Shown here one piece after another: positions 47,988 to 56,054 of a stretch of 64,000 bases of DNA. The notes under the pieces were generated by a model, which made no database searches, was not told where the DNA came from, and saw only the letters and a list, made by a program, of their open reading frames with translations. Source of the stretch: Calothrix sp. HK-06 (GTDB taxonomy: Bacteria > Cyanobacteriota > Cyanobacteriia > Cyanobacteriales > Nostocaceae); contig NZ_MRCD01000013.1 in assembly GCF_001904745.1 (NCBI RefSeq), forward strand, positions 72,191 to 136,190. Direction: 5' to 3'. The stretch's first letter is position 1. Each line of letters begins with the position of its first letter. The position numbers and the translations under genes were made by a program.

Positions 47988-48197
47988 ATGCAATTATTAA
48001 ATAAATCTCTTCAAGGGTTATCTAGTTCTATAACTAGAATTAGCCAGAAAGATGCTGTCATACATACCAAGCAACTTATGCTCAGTAATTCCACTTGTCC
48101 TAGCTGCTCTTACACTTTACTTCGCCATATTAACTTGAGAGGAGTTTACTGGCGTTGTAGTCATTGTTACCAAGAAATGCCTGTTTTTCCTACATAA
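47988..48197 (+). CDS. small zinc-ribbon protein
   Basis: 69 residues. Two Cys pairs form a classical zinc ribbon: STCPSCSYTLLRHI and VYWRCSHCYQEMPVF. The N-terminal ~35 residues are polar (LNKSLQGLSSSITRISQKDA). Small proteins of this form are widespread in cyanobacteria and of unknown function; nucleic-acid or protein binding is likely from the fold. Two palindromes follow the stop codon, the first overlapping it by a few bases. Confidence 0.8.
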   Translation: MQLLNKSLQGLSSSITRISQKDAVIHTKQLMLSNSTCPSCSYTLLRHINLRGVYWRCSHCYQEMPVFPT

Positions 48198-48263
48198 AGA
48201 AACCCAGTTTCTAGGCAAAATTATCGTTTTGTTACAATGTTTAAATAAAGAAACCCGGTTTCT
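48198..48263. repeat. two AGAAACCNGGTTTCT palindromes
   Basis: Copies at 48198-48212 (with one mismatch) and 48249-48263, both between the zinc-ribbon gene and the small membrane-protein gene. Confidence 0.75.
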
Positions 48264-48303
48264 AGGGTTTCTAGAATTTGATAAAAACCAATCTGTAAAA
48301 ATA

Positions 48304-48624
48304 ATGTTTGACCTGAACGCTTTAATTCAATTCTCAAGCACTTACTGTATAGGCATCTGTGCCTTTCTTATTCCAGCTAATTTGCTTGCTACCTCATCAA
48401 CAATAACTTTAACACTGCTGCATCGTCCATCAGTTCAAATTTGGCAATCTGCTGCAATTGCTGGTGTCTTTGCTTTACTAATGATGCTGCATGTACTTGC
48501 TTGGTTTATGATTGGAGTAGTCATGGCGCCTACGTACATTTTATTAAGTTTGGCAACTATTTGTGTATTAGCTAATTTTGGGGCAATTCTTCGACACAGG
48601 CACCTGGTAAGTGTTTATAGCTAA
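48304..48624 (+). CDS. small membrane protein of unknown function
   Basis: 106 residues from ATG 48304; the frame reaches back to 48229, but that part is palindrome repeat. Three hydrophobic helices are visible (about 12-32, 47-72 and 75-96), with a short basic C-terminus (LRHRHLVSVYS). It appears to be an inner or thylakoid membrane protein. I do not recognise the family. It is in the same direction as the LRR-type gene 52 bases downstream. Confidence 0.7.
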   Translation: MFDLNALIQFSSTYCIGICAFLIPANLLATSSTITLTLLHRPSVQIWQSAAIAGVFALLMMLHVLAWFMIGVVMAPTYILLSLATICVLANFGAILRHRHLVSVYS

Positions 48625-48676
48625 AATAAGTGTGCCAAACTAATTACAACAATATACTTAACTCCTTGATTTGAAA

Positions 48677-49954
48677 ATGAGCAAATCAAACCAACCTAGG
48701 GACTTTGATGCAGTGCTTAGTACAAAAACGGCGCCTCCTCCTATTGATGGTATTGTATTAGGAGGAATTGAAGGCACCAAAATTCGTCTATTAAGTCCAG
48801 ATATCAAAGTTCGCATTTCTGCGCTTTCGGAAGCAATGAATTATGGTGAACCTGGTTTAGACCTTGTAATTCAAGCATTACAAGCTGAATCAAAGCAACT
48901 TCAACGCACAGCTTATTCGTTATTAAGAAAAAGAAACGAAGAAAAAGTCAAGCAAGCGTTACAAAACTATAAACCTTGGAATCTCGAAGAACGTTTACGA
49001 CGTTACCCAGGATATAGGGGAGACAACGTATCAATATTTGCAAATCGACAAGTAGTAAATTTTGTTCCCGAAGTCGGTATTACAGACCCAATTAATACAG
49101 CATACGCATTGCGGTGTGAATACGACGAAGAAGAAAGTGCAGTAGATAAGTTAGAACAATTGTTACAACATCCGTCTTCGAGTACACTTGAAGCTTTAAT
49201 TATAGGCGCCTGGAGTGGAGAAGTCACCGATTACAGTTCGAGTGCTATTATCGAAGCGTTAGTTGCTGCTTCCTATAAACTTATAAATCTTAAAGCGTTA
49301 TTTATCGGTGATATCCACTATCAAGAATCAGAAATTTCTTGGATTTTACAAAGCAATATTACTCCAATTTTACAAGCATACCCCAATTTAGAGATATTAC
49401 AAGTTCGCGGAGGCACTGGTTTAGAATTTAGTTCAGTGCAGCACGATAACTTAGAAGCATTAATAATTGAAACAGGTGGATTAAATGCTGATACAATCGC
49501 TCAAATATATGCTTGTAAGTTACCAAATTTAACACATTTAGAATTATGGTTAGGTTCGGCAGAGTATGGTGGAAATTCCTCAACTTATGATTTACTTCCA
49601 ATCCTAACTGAATTAGTATTTCCAAACTTAGTATACTTAGGTTTGCGAAACAGTACATACTCTAATGATATTGCAACAACTGTAATTAATTCACCCTTGA
49701 TAGACTCGATTAAAATTTTAGACTTATCAATGGGAACACTTACTGATAAAGGCGCCGATGTTTTACTGAAAAGTCCAGCGGTAAGACAGCTTGATATTTT
49801 GAATATCAGTGAAAATTATCTTTCTGATGACAAAGTTGCTTTATTATCTTTACAGCAATCCAGAGGTAATTTCAACGTTAGTGTCATGACGAATGAGCAA
49901 AAGAAAGATGATTATGAAGAAGAAGATTATCGTTATTGTTCGGTAGCTGAGTAG
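48677..49954 (+). CDS. LRR-type protein, STM4015-like, first of two paralogues
   Basis: 425 residues from ATG 48677. The N-terminal region (FDAVLSTKTAPPPIDGIVLGG ... RISALSEAMNYGEPGLDLVI) has HEAT-like helices. From ~170 on there are leucine-rich units (LEALIIGAWS, LINLKALFIGD, YPNLEILQVRGG, LPNLTHLELWLG, FPNLVYLGLRNS, IKILDLSMGTLTDKGADVLL). This layout matches STM4015-family proteins, whose role is unknown. The acidic tail (DDYEEEDYRYC) is unlike its paralogue. The second copy lies 214 bases on, separated by a MITE that starts two bases after this stop codon. Confidence 0.82.
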   Translation: MSKSNQPRDFDAVLSTKTAPPPIDGIVLGGIEGTKIRLLSPDIKVRISALSEAMNYGEPGLDLVIQALQAESKQLQRTAYSLLRKRNEEKVKQALQNYKPWNLEERLRRYPGYRGDNVSIFANRQVVNFVPEVGITDPINTAYALRCEYDEEESAVDKLEQLLQHPSSSTLEALIIGAWSGEVTDYSSSAIIEALVAASYKLINLKALFIGDIHYQESEISWILQSNITPILQAYPNLEILQVRGGTGLEFSSVQHDNLEALIIETGGLNADTIAQIYACKLPNLTHLELWLGSAEYGGNSSTYDLLPILTELVFPNLVYLGLRNSTYSNDIATTVINSPLIDSIKILDLSMGTLTDKGADVLLKSPAVRQLDILNISENYLSDDKVALLSLQQSRGNFNVSVMTNEQKKDDYEEEDYRYCSVAE

Positions 49955-49955
49955 T

Positions 49956-50123
49956 TGATCCCCCCTAACCCCCGCGAATTCGGCGCCCACCTACTTAATT
50001 GAAATTTGTAAAGAATTTGTAGGTTGGCTTCGCTTAAGCGTAACCCAACATAAACAACTAAAAAGAAAATAAATTTTTATAAAAATCTATAGCCCCCCGA
50101 ATTCGCGGGGGTTGGGGGGATCA
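49956..50123. mobile_element. MITE-like element with ~27-bp terminal inverted repeats
   Basis: The ends TGATCCCCCC(T)AACCCCCG and CGGGGGTTGGGGGGATCA are inverted repeats over 27-28 bases with one base inserted. The inside (168 bp in total) holds a small CTTCGCTTAAGCG-type repeat and no gene. It separates two tandem paralogous genes. Partial relatives of the end sequence occur near 52165-52190 and 57270. Confidence 0.8.
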
Positions 50124-50168
50124 AAATTCTTACTTAACTAAAATGACTTAATCAAATAATATAACAAA

Positions 50169-51371
50169 ATGTCACAAGAACCTAGAGAATTTGACGCAGT
50201 ACTTAGCAACTCCTTACCTCCAAAAGAAGGCGCCATATTAGGAGGACTCGCAGGTGTAAAAAGTCGCCTCAATAGTCCAATACTCGAAGTACGAATATCA
50301 GCGCTAACTAGTGCGTTAAATTACGGTGATGCAGGTATAGATTTAATTATAAAAAGCTTACAAGATGTAGAACAAGTCCAACGTTATGTCATACAAATAC
50401 TACTACATAAAGGAGGCGCCAAAGGCAAACAAGCTTTATTAGATTACGACCCAAAGCTGTTTTTTACAACTTTACAGCATTGGGATATTCAAACCTACAA
50501 CCCTCAACTTAGCATTACACATACTGCGTATAGCATTAATCTTAATCGTATTCAAGCCAACAAACCAGACAAATTTGACTTAACTCAGTTGCAAACCTTC
50601 CTTCAAAGTAATCAAACCACACAAATAGAAGCCTTAGCATGTAAAATGTGGGATGATTACTGGCAGCATGACACACAGTATAAAGATTTTAGTAATGTTA
50701 TGTGCGGCGCCTGTGATAAATTACCAAATTTAAAAGCCTTATTTATAGGAGACGGAGACGCACAAGAAGCAAATTATATGAAATCTCGGCTTTTACTAGG
50801 TGATAGCACACCAATATTAAAAGCATATCCAAACTTAGAAGTATTACAATTTCGGGGTGGTTGGGGTTTGAAGTTTGACAAAGTGCGACACGAAAACCTA
50901 AAAACCCTAATGATTCAAACAGGTTATACATTAGTACAACCACAAACTCTAAAAGACATTGCCAACCTCGACTTACCAGCACTCGAATATCTAGAAATAT
51001 GGCTTGCCGAAAGTTTCCACCATGAAAAAGATATAAGTACCGAGCAACTGGCGCCTATATTATCAGGAAAACTATTTCCCAACTTAAAATACTTAGGACT
51101 CAAAAGTAGTGACTATACAGATAACATAGCTTTCTCAATAGTCAACTCACCCCTACTCGAACATCTTGCAGTACTTGACCTTTCCCAAGGAACTTTAACC
51201 GATATTGGCGCCGAAACTCTACTAAAATGCCCAACCATAAACCAACTTCATACCCTCAACATCTCAAACAATAAACTTTCTGGGCGCCAACTTCAAAAAC
51301 TATCTCAACTAAATTGCCGAGTCATCGCACAACCTCAAGACAACGGAGAACGGCAACAAACCTTAACTTAA
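50169..51371 (+). CDS. LRR-type protein, STM4015-like, second paralogue
   Basis: 400 residues, starting MSQEPREFDAVLSNSLPP, which mirrors the start of the gene at 48677 (SNQPRDFDAVLSTKTAPP). The same layout follows: HEAT-like helices, then leucine-rich units (LPNLKALFIGDGD, YPNLEVLQFRGGWGL, LPALEYLEIWLAES, FPNLKYLGLKSSD, LAVLDLSQGTLTDIGAETLL). The middle part (residues ~90-180) has diverged most. The pair arose by tandem duplication. The MITE between them may have been inserted after the duplication. Partners and function are unknown. Confidence 0.82.
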   Translation: MSQEPREFDAVLSNSLPPKEGAILGGLAGVKSRLNSPILEVRISALTSALNYGDAGIDLIIKSLQDVEQVQRYVIQILLHKGGAKGKQALLDYDPKLFFTTLQHWDIQTYNPQLSITHTAYSINLNRIQANKPDKFDLTQLQTFLQSNQTTQIEALACKMWDDYWQHDTQYKDFSNVMCGACDKLPNLKALFIGDGDAQEANYMKSRLLLGDSTPILKAYPNLEVLQFRGGWGLKFDKVRHENLKTLMIQTGYTLVQPQTLKDIANLDLPALEYLEIWLAESFHHEKDISTEQLAPILSGKLFPNLKYLGLKSSDYTDNIAFSIVNSPLLEHLAVLDLSQGTLTDIGAETLLKCPTINQLHTLNISNNKLSGRQLQKLSQLNCRVIAQPQDNGERQQTLT

Positions 51372-51402
51372 TGTGCTGCGAACTATAAAAATTAAACCCA
51401 TG

Positions 51403-51446
51403 TCATGCTGAGGAACGAAGCATCTAAATGTCATGCTGAGGAACGA
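51403..51446. repeat. direct repeat TCATGCTGAGGAACGAA
   Basis: Two copies 28 bases apart at the left edge of the broken CRISPR-cas locus. They lie exactly where the cas6 remnant begins, so they may mark a rearrangement point. Confidence 0.6.
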
Positions 51447-51448
51447 AT

Positions 51449-51595
51449 CGTTTTCAAGACTTGGAAATAGCCCGAATTGCCACCGTATTAGCAAATTTCG
51501 CCTTTTTCGCAGGTGTCGGGTGTAAAACCTCAATGGGAATGGGACAAACACAACTTGCCACAACCAGCGCACTATCCAAACCCAAAAAGCAATGA
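51449..51595 (+). pseudogene. cas6: 3' remnant of cas6 (CRISPR RNA endoribonuclease)
   Basis: The frame from 51449 reads DLEIARIATVLANFAFFAGV, followed by GCKTSMGMGQTQLA, and ends at TGA 51593-51595. The Gly-rich loop GVGxKTxMGMGQ is the C-terminal signature of Cas6 RAMP proteins that cut precursor CRISPR RNA. Only ~48 codons remain; the rest is replaced by the TCATGCTGAG repeats. It is directly upstream of a cas4 remnant and CRISPR repeats, which supports the call. Confidence 0.8.
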
Positions 51596-51599
51596 AAGG

Positions 51600-51680
51600 T
51601 AGGTTGGGTGAAGCGTAAGCGAAGCCAACACCCAAGATCACAATAACGTTGGGTTCCTCTTCGTTACACCCAACCTACGC
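51600..51680. repeat. TAGGTTGGGTG...CACCCAACCTA inverted-repeat element
   Basis: Arms TAGGTTGGGTG and CACCCAACCTA enclose about 60 bases with GAAGCGTAAGCGAAGCC-type sequence. A related core lies inside the MITE at 50021-50052. It has been inserted between the cas6 and cas4 remnants. Confidence 0.65.
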
Positions 51681-51728
51681 AAAATACGCAAGCTTTATTG
51701 GAAAGCGCTTCAGCGCTTACTACGAACT

Positions 51729-51980
51729 ATGAACGAACAATATTATCTTCCTTTGGCTTATTTAAATGCATGGGAATATTGCCCACGTCGCTTCTATTTG
51801 GAATACCAACTTGGAGAAAACGCAGAGAATGAACACATTATTCTTGGGCGCCATCTTCACCGCAACGTTGACTCTGAAGGTAAGCATACTGTTGATGATA
51901 CCGTAACTTATCGTCATCAGTGGGTGTGGAGTGAGCTTTATTTGATCCACGGTATTAATGACTTCCGCTTGCGGTATTGA
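51729..51980 (+). pseudogene. cas4: 5' remnant of cas4
   Basis: It starts MNEQYYLPLAYLNAWEYCPR and goes on with RFYLEYQLGENAENEHIILG, RHLHRNVDSEG and RHQWVWSEL. This matches the N-terminus of Cas4 (alone or fused to Cas1), including the first cluster Cys (residue 18). Similarity ends at about 51945 and the frame then runs into a CRISPR repeat and stops. The nuclease motifs, remaining cluster Cys, and any cas1 and cas2 are gone. A single deletion from inside cas4 to the array would explain this. Confidence 0.85.
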
Positions 51981-52055
51981 AACACTGTGCCGACACCTTG
52001 CCCAGCAAGTATTCTCACCTTTCAAATTAATGACTTCCGCTTGCGGAAGGTTTGA
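51954..52055 (+). CRISPR. vestigial CRISPR array: two repeats, one spacer
   Basis: The first repeat (51954-51983, 30 bp) contains the short stem CCGCTTGCGG and ends in ATTGAAAC, the typical 3' end of cyanobacterial repeats. A 42-bp spacer (51984-52025) follows. The second repeat starts at 52026 and is identical for 21 bases through CTTCCGCTTGCGG, then diverges, as terminal repeats often do. It directly adjoins the cas4 remnant. Confidence 0.8.
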
Positions 52056-52277
52056 GTCCCGCCCAACTTTGTAAGAGAGGGGACTGGCGAACCCGAAGGG
52101 CGTCCACCGTAATCCAAAGGATTTGCTTTTATGCTCGAAACTTCGGAGGGTTTCCCCCGCCCTTGCAAAGTGGCGCGGGTTGGGGGGATCTAATTTGTTG
52201 CAGTCTCATATTAAATTGGTATTAATATATTGTTGAGATTGTACCTGCGTTAAGCAAGTAAGATATCTCAATTTTAG
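52056..52277. other. sequence downstream of the CRISPR remnant
   Basis: 222 bases without a gene. Near 52145-52190 lies GGGTTGGGGGGATC, a single end of the MITE type found at 49956-50123. Confidence 0.4.
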
Positions 52278-53486
52278 TTAAGGTCTAGGTAGCCATGAAG
52301 AGGACTGTATAAACCGAGCATTATTACCTGTTAAATTAACATTGTAAACCCAAGCTGCATCAGATACTCGAGGAGAATTAACTGGTGGTTTCCCTCCAAT
52401 CGCTGTGACTTGCCATCCTGCTTGAATTGAATTACCACAACTGATTTTTTGCTTGTCAAAATTTAAACAACCGTCAAAAAACGTAGGCTGTGCAAACTTG
52501 ATGCTAATCATGTTTGGTGAAACTTTCGCGCGTTTTGCTGCATCTTTTTGTACTGTTTCTATTGCTGATTTAGGTAGACTTTGCATACCATCTGGTGAAT
52601 CAACTACCATATAACTCCTAATTGCGTTTGTAGAATTTTCCTGGGATATGTAATAAAAATAACGATTACTTCCACTCACAACAATCATTTGCCAACCTGA
52701 TTTGTCAGCATCTAAACAAGCTCCCATATCTGGTGGTGTTGGACCTGGACCTTTTCCTCGACACCAGTTCCAAGTTGTTGCTTTGATGCTTTCAACTCGC
52801 AAATTGGCAGTTATTATACCATCGCGACTTATAACATCTTGCAGTACTTGTATCGCTAACTCTCTGGGCATTTTTGCGGTATCTTGAGGTACAAATCCTT
52901 TAAGAGAATTTGGAAGATTTAAGGGTTTTCCGTTAAGTTGCAGTTGGAATGGTTTTTCACGTCCACTGGCAAGAATTCGCCATTCTACACTAGGTTGAGG
53001 TTTGCAAGCAGTTGTATTTCTAGGACAGGAAGCAGTAGTTCTAATGAGTTGAACTGCTGTAAGTTGAAGTTGATTAGTTTGTATAGCTAATTCTTTTGCT
53101 AAAGTCGAGCGAATCGTCTTATTTAAACTAGCACGAGCATCAAGAGTTATAAAACCGTTATCTGTCACATAGTAAACCCAGTTTTCGCTTTTACCGCTCA
53201 TTATGACACGCCAACCAAAACGCGGTACAGCTTTGCAAGTTTGAGCTTGCGAACCAGAAGTTGGTAAACAATCTTGCCAAGTAGCTCGTTCTGCTTTAGT
53301 CAGTTTGATTTGTTTTGCTTCAACTCCTAATAGCTGTGCCATATTCTCTTGCACAATCCCTTGATATTTAAAGGAGTTTTTTATTCGTGTGGTGGCATTA
53401 GCAGGTGATCTTGATGTTATGGGGTGTAAGGTTAAGCTGCTAACTACTCCCAAAAAAGCTGATATAATTATTTTTCTTTTCTGCAT
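52278..53486 (-). CDS. secreted protein of four similar Cys-containing modules
   Basis: 402 residues with a signal peptide (IIISAFLGVVSSLTL, cleavage around residues 28-32). The mature chain repeats a ~90-residue module about four times. Each has a helical part (ELAIQ/TVQKDAAKRAKVS), then a core with W..CL...C and a GWxxI/V.G strand pair, as in ATWQDCLPTSGSQAQTCKAV with FGWRVIMSGKSENWVYYV. The Cys pair per module probably forms a disulfide. I do not recognise a named family. Export and the modular build are clear, while function is unknown. Confidence 0.8.
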   Translation of the reverse strand: MQKRKIIISAFLGVVSSLTLHPITSRSPANATTRIKNSFKYQGIVQENMAQLLGVEAKQIKLTKAERATWQDCLPTSGSQAQTCKAVPRFGWRVIMSGKSENWVYYVTDNGFITLDARASLNKTIRSTLAKELAIQTNQLQLTAVQLIRTTASCPRNTTACKPQPSVEWRILASGREKPFQLQLNGKPLNLPNSLKGFVPQDTAKMPRELAIQVLQDVISRDGIITANLRVESIKATTWNWCRGKGPGPTPPDMGACLDADKSGWQMIVVSGSNRYFYYISQENSTNAIRSYMVVDSPDGMQSLPKSAIETVQKDAAKRAKVSPNMISIKFAQPTFFDGCLNFDKQKISCGNSIQAGWQVTAIGGKPPVNSPRVSDAAWVYNVNLTGNNARFIQSSSWLPRP

Positions 53487-53539
53487 GTTGGCTATCTTAA
53501 ATTTTTATTAAGAGTTGGTCTATTCAAGATATATTACAA

Positions 53540-54010
53540 ATGACCAATCGTATGACTTTGAATTTATACATTATGTTCCTAAATGTAGAGACAAGTAAAT
53601 ATTTATGTTTTATTGTAGAAAATATTGCATCTAAATTTGAGCGATATGAAAACTTACAGAAACAACTGGTGCAGGTACAGCCTAATAAGACAATGCAACT
53701 AAATACTGCTATTGCAAAGGCGATCAAAACGAAAATTGCCGAATTAGAAGTAGAGCGGGGAATTAAAGGTGCATATTATATCATTCAAAGTCCTATTATA
53801 CAAACTCTTGAAAATGATATAAAAAGCTTGCGAAAACGCTTTGCACAAATTCAACCTTGAAACTCTCAAGCTGTAATTAATTCTGCTGCATCACAATCAA
53901 TTAAAATAAAAATTGCCGAATTAAAGGCAGAAAACGTGCGATTGAGAAATATGTACACTTCCACAAACGTAAATATATTAACGATCAATGAACAAATTCT
54001 TCAATTATAA
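53540..54010 (+). pseudogene. coiled-coil gene with an in-frame TGA
   Basis: From ATG 53540 the frame codes 106 residues, including a helical unit TKIAELEVERGIKGAYYII and SLRKRFAQIQP, and stops at TGA 53858-53860. The same frame then goes on for 49 codons with a related unit (QSIKIKIAELKAENVRLRNM ... NEQILQL) up to TAA at 54008-54010. The two units look like repeats of one coiled-coil sequence, so the gene has either acquired a nonsense mutation or makes only the short form. No family is recognised. Confidence 0.6.
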
Positions 54011-54081
54011 AAACGTCTTGCGATGCTCACTACTACGTTTGGAAGCATAACAAAATAAAGTTTTTCTGGGAGTAAGCGCAT

Positions 54082-54795
54082 CTAAGCTGCTGATTTTTGT
54101 ATAAATACTTCAGCAACTCTATCGAGTTCTAAGTCTGAAAAATAATCAACAGTCCAGTTGCTAACTCGTTGAAGCATATGGAATGGGTACGTATTAGCAA
54201 TTCCCACTACTTGCATTCCTGCACTTTTAGCAGCTTGGATACCAGCAGGAGTGTCTTCGATAACCAAACATTCGTTTGCTTGGAGATTTAAATCAGGATA
54301 TTCTTGATTCAAACGTTCTACTGCTAAGAGATATCCAAACGAGTTAGGTTTGCTGGTAGTGATATCGTCGCCTGCTACTATAACTGAAAAGTATTCTTGT
54401 AATTTACCCCGTTCGAGTACTATCTCAACTTCCTTACGAACGGCGCCTGTAACTAACGCTAATTTTAAACCTTTTGAGCGTATCTGGAAAATTATGTCAT
54501 CTATCCCAGGAAATAATGGCAATTTTTCCAGCTTATCGAGTTCTTTTAAGTAGAGAACTGCTTTCTTCTGTATTATTTTATTCAATGAATCTTCAGTGAG
54601 GATTCGACCGCGATTATTTAGTAACTCTCGTAAGCAAACACGGTCACTGCGTCCTAAACAAGTTTGTTCAAACTCACCCTTTCTTAAATTAGTGACGTTT
54701 TCACCGATGAGTATTTCTTCAACGACCCGCTTGTGAATTGGCTCGTCGTTTATAATAACGCCATTAAAATCAAATAGAACCGCTTTTAAACTCAC
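54082..54795 (-). CDS. HAD-superfamily hydrolase (beta-phosphoglucomutase-like group)
   Basis: About 237 residues from a GTG at 54795. The longer frame to 54870 passes through a dispersed palindrome and is unlikely to be coding. Motif I is LFDFNGVIINDEP, motif II LALVTGAVRKEV, motif III the Lys in TSKPNSFGYLLAVERL, and motif IV ECLVIEDTPAGIQAAKSAGM. A helical cap follows motif I. In motif I the second Asp of DxD, usually the acid/base residue, is Asn. This may lower or alter phosphatase activity. The family acts on small phosphorylated sugars or similar compounds; the true substrate is unknown. Confidence 0.85.
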   Translation of the reverse strand: MSLKAVLFDFNGVIINDEPIHKRVVEEILIGENVTNLRKGEFEQTCLGRSDRVCLRELLNNRGRILTEDSLNKIIQKKAVLYLKELDKLEKLPLFPGIDDIIFQIRSKGLKLALVTGAVRKEVEIVLERGKLQEYFSVIVAGDDITTSKPNSFGYLLAVERLNQEYPDLNLQANECLVIEDTPAGIQAAKSAGMQVVGIANTYPFHMLQRVSNWTVDYFSDLELDRVAEVFIQKSAA

Positions 54796-54813
54796 TGTAT
54801 TTTGAGTGTTAAG

Positions 54814-54840
54814 TGTAGAGACACGATTTATCGTGTCTGT
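54814..54840. repeat. GTAGAGAC-family palindrome
   Basis: AGACACGAT pairs with ATCGTGTCT just upstream of the HAD gene start; this makes the extended N-terminus of that gene doubtful. Confidence 0.65.
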
Positions 54841-54926
54841 GCTGAGTGAAATACTACAGCAATGAGGCACCTTTTGTCATTTGTTATTTATCACAATGTT
54901 GTATTTCCTATCGTTCGTTGCTGGTG

Positions 54927-54941
54927 AGAAACCCGGTTTCT
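54927..54941. repeat. AGAAACCCGGTTTCT palindrome
   Basis: A single 15-bp perfect palindrome (odd centre) six bases before the 3' end of the methyltransferase gene. Confidence 0.75.
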
Positions 54942-54946
54942 AGGCT

Positions 54947-55837
54947 TTACGCGGGTGAGGGAAAGCCTTGTAATCCAGTGTTATCACTAACAGATGGTGT
55001 ATAGGTTCGCACGTTTTGATTTGCGGCAGCTTCTCCGTTGACTATGGGTTTTACACCACTTGTAACTTGATGTATCAGCAAAATATCTTGCGTTTGCACT
55101 GCTTCAAAACCAGCAGCACCCATCCAAGCATCAACACTACCTGCGCTGAAGTCTCGAATATATGGTTCTTCAAAGACGTTATGTAAAAATTCTAACTGGC
55201 GGATTGTTTTTTGATTACCGTCTAAAACTAATATTTGTCCTCCTGTAGTCAGCAAGCGGAAGCATTCGCGTAAAATTCCTACTGTTACCGCAGGTGGTGT
55301 TTCATGAAATAGTAGTGATGCTGTAATTAAATCAAACGATGCATCTGGGAAACCTGTTTTTTCAGCATCTCCGTGGCGCCAGTTGATATTTAATCCAGCT
55401 TCTGCCGCTTTGTGTTGTGCCCTCACCAACATATACGGTGATAAGTCTAAACCAATTACTTCTGCTTCTGGGTACGCACGCTTCAACATTATGGTACCTG
55501 TACCCGTTCCACAACCTATATCAAGAATCCGTCGTGGTTGAACACGTACTGCGTCTATTAAATTTTGACGAACCCATGTTTCATTCGGTGGTACTACATA
55601 CTGTGTTATTGGGTCGTAGGTAACTGCGGCGCCTGAAGTGAGGTAACCACCCTTTATTCCGTGAAAGTTTTGGCTACTGTAGTATGTGGGCGTAATTACA
55701 TCTGGGCGCCGGATGTAGCTGCATTCTTTTTCCCAGTCAACACTATCGTTATATTCACGTAACGCTTTCTCGTCTATAAAAAGCTTGAATACAGGTGATA
55801 AAAACTTTTCCCAGATTGTATCTTGACGTGTTGTCAT
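54947..55837 (-). CDS. SAM-dependent methyltransferase
   Basis: 296 residues from ATG 55837; a TTG at 55873 would add 12 residues. The class I methyltransferase core starts near residue 100: motif I ILDIGCGTGTGTIML, motif II acidic end EVIGLDLSPYMLVRAQ, then WRHGDAEKTGFPDASFDLI and GGQILVLDGNQ. The N-terminal ~90 residues are family-specific (WEKFLSPVFKLFIDEKAL ... YYSSQNFHGIKGGYLT). This looks like the UbiE/COQ5-like group found in cyanobacteria. The substrate is unknown. It stands alone on this strand. Confidence 0.88.
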   Translation of the reverse strand: MTTRQDTIWEKFLSPVFKLFIDEKALREYNDSVDWEKECSYIRRPDVITPTYYSSQNFHGIKGGYLTSGAAVTYDPITQYVVPPNETWVRQNLIDAVRVQPRRILDIGCGTGTGTIMLKRAYPEAEVIGLDLSPYMLVRAQHKAAEAGLNINWRHGDAEKTGFPDASFDLITASLLFHETPPAVTVGILRECFRLLTTGGQILVLDGNQKTIRQLEFLHNVFEEPYIRDFSAGSVDAWMGAAGFEAVQTQDILLIHQVTSGVKPIVNGEAAANQNVRTYTPSVSDNTGLQGFPSPA

Positions 55838-56054
55838 AGGGTTTTTAGGTTTCCTGCACTGCTGTGTAGACAATTACTTCTTTTACAAATTGTAACGGAT
55901 GTTCCTAAATTCTGCTTTGTGTTGTTTCTTGACGTTTATGTATTACATGTATTACATTGAGATAACACCTTAAAAGGTGTGGCTATACGAACAAAGCTTG
56001 CCTCCGCAGGCTAAATATATAGACAAAAATAAAAATATCTAAAATTTAAAATCT

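Noticed and set aside
51363..51641. A 92-codon minus-strand frame after the second LRR gene.
   Set aside because: It runs antisense through the cas6 remnant and the TCATGCTGAG repeats; the sense-strand reading gives a recognisable Cas6 tail.
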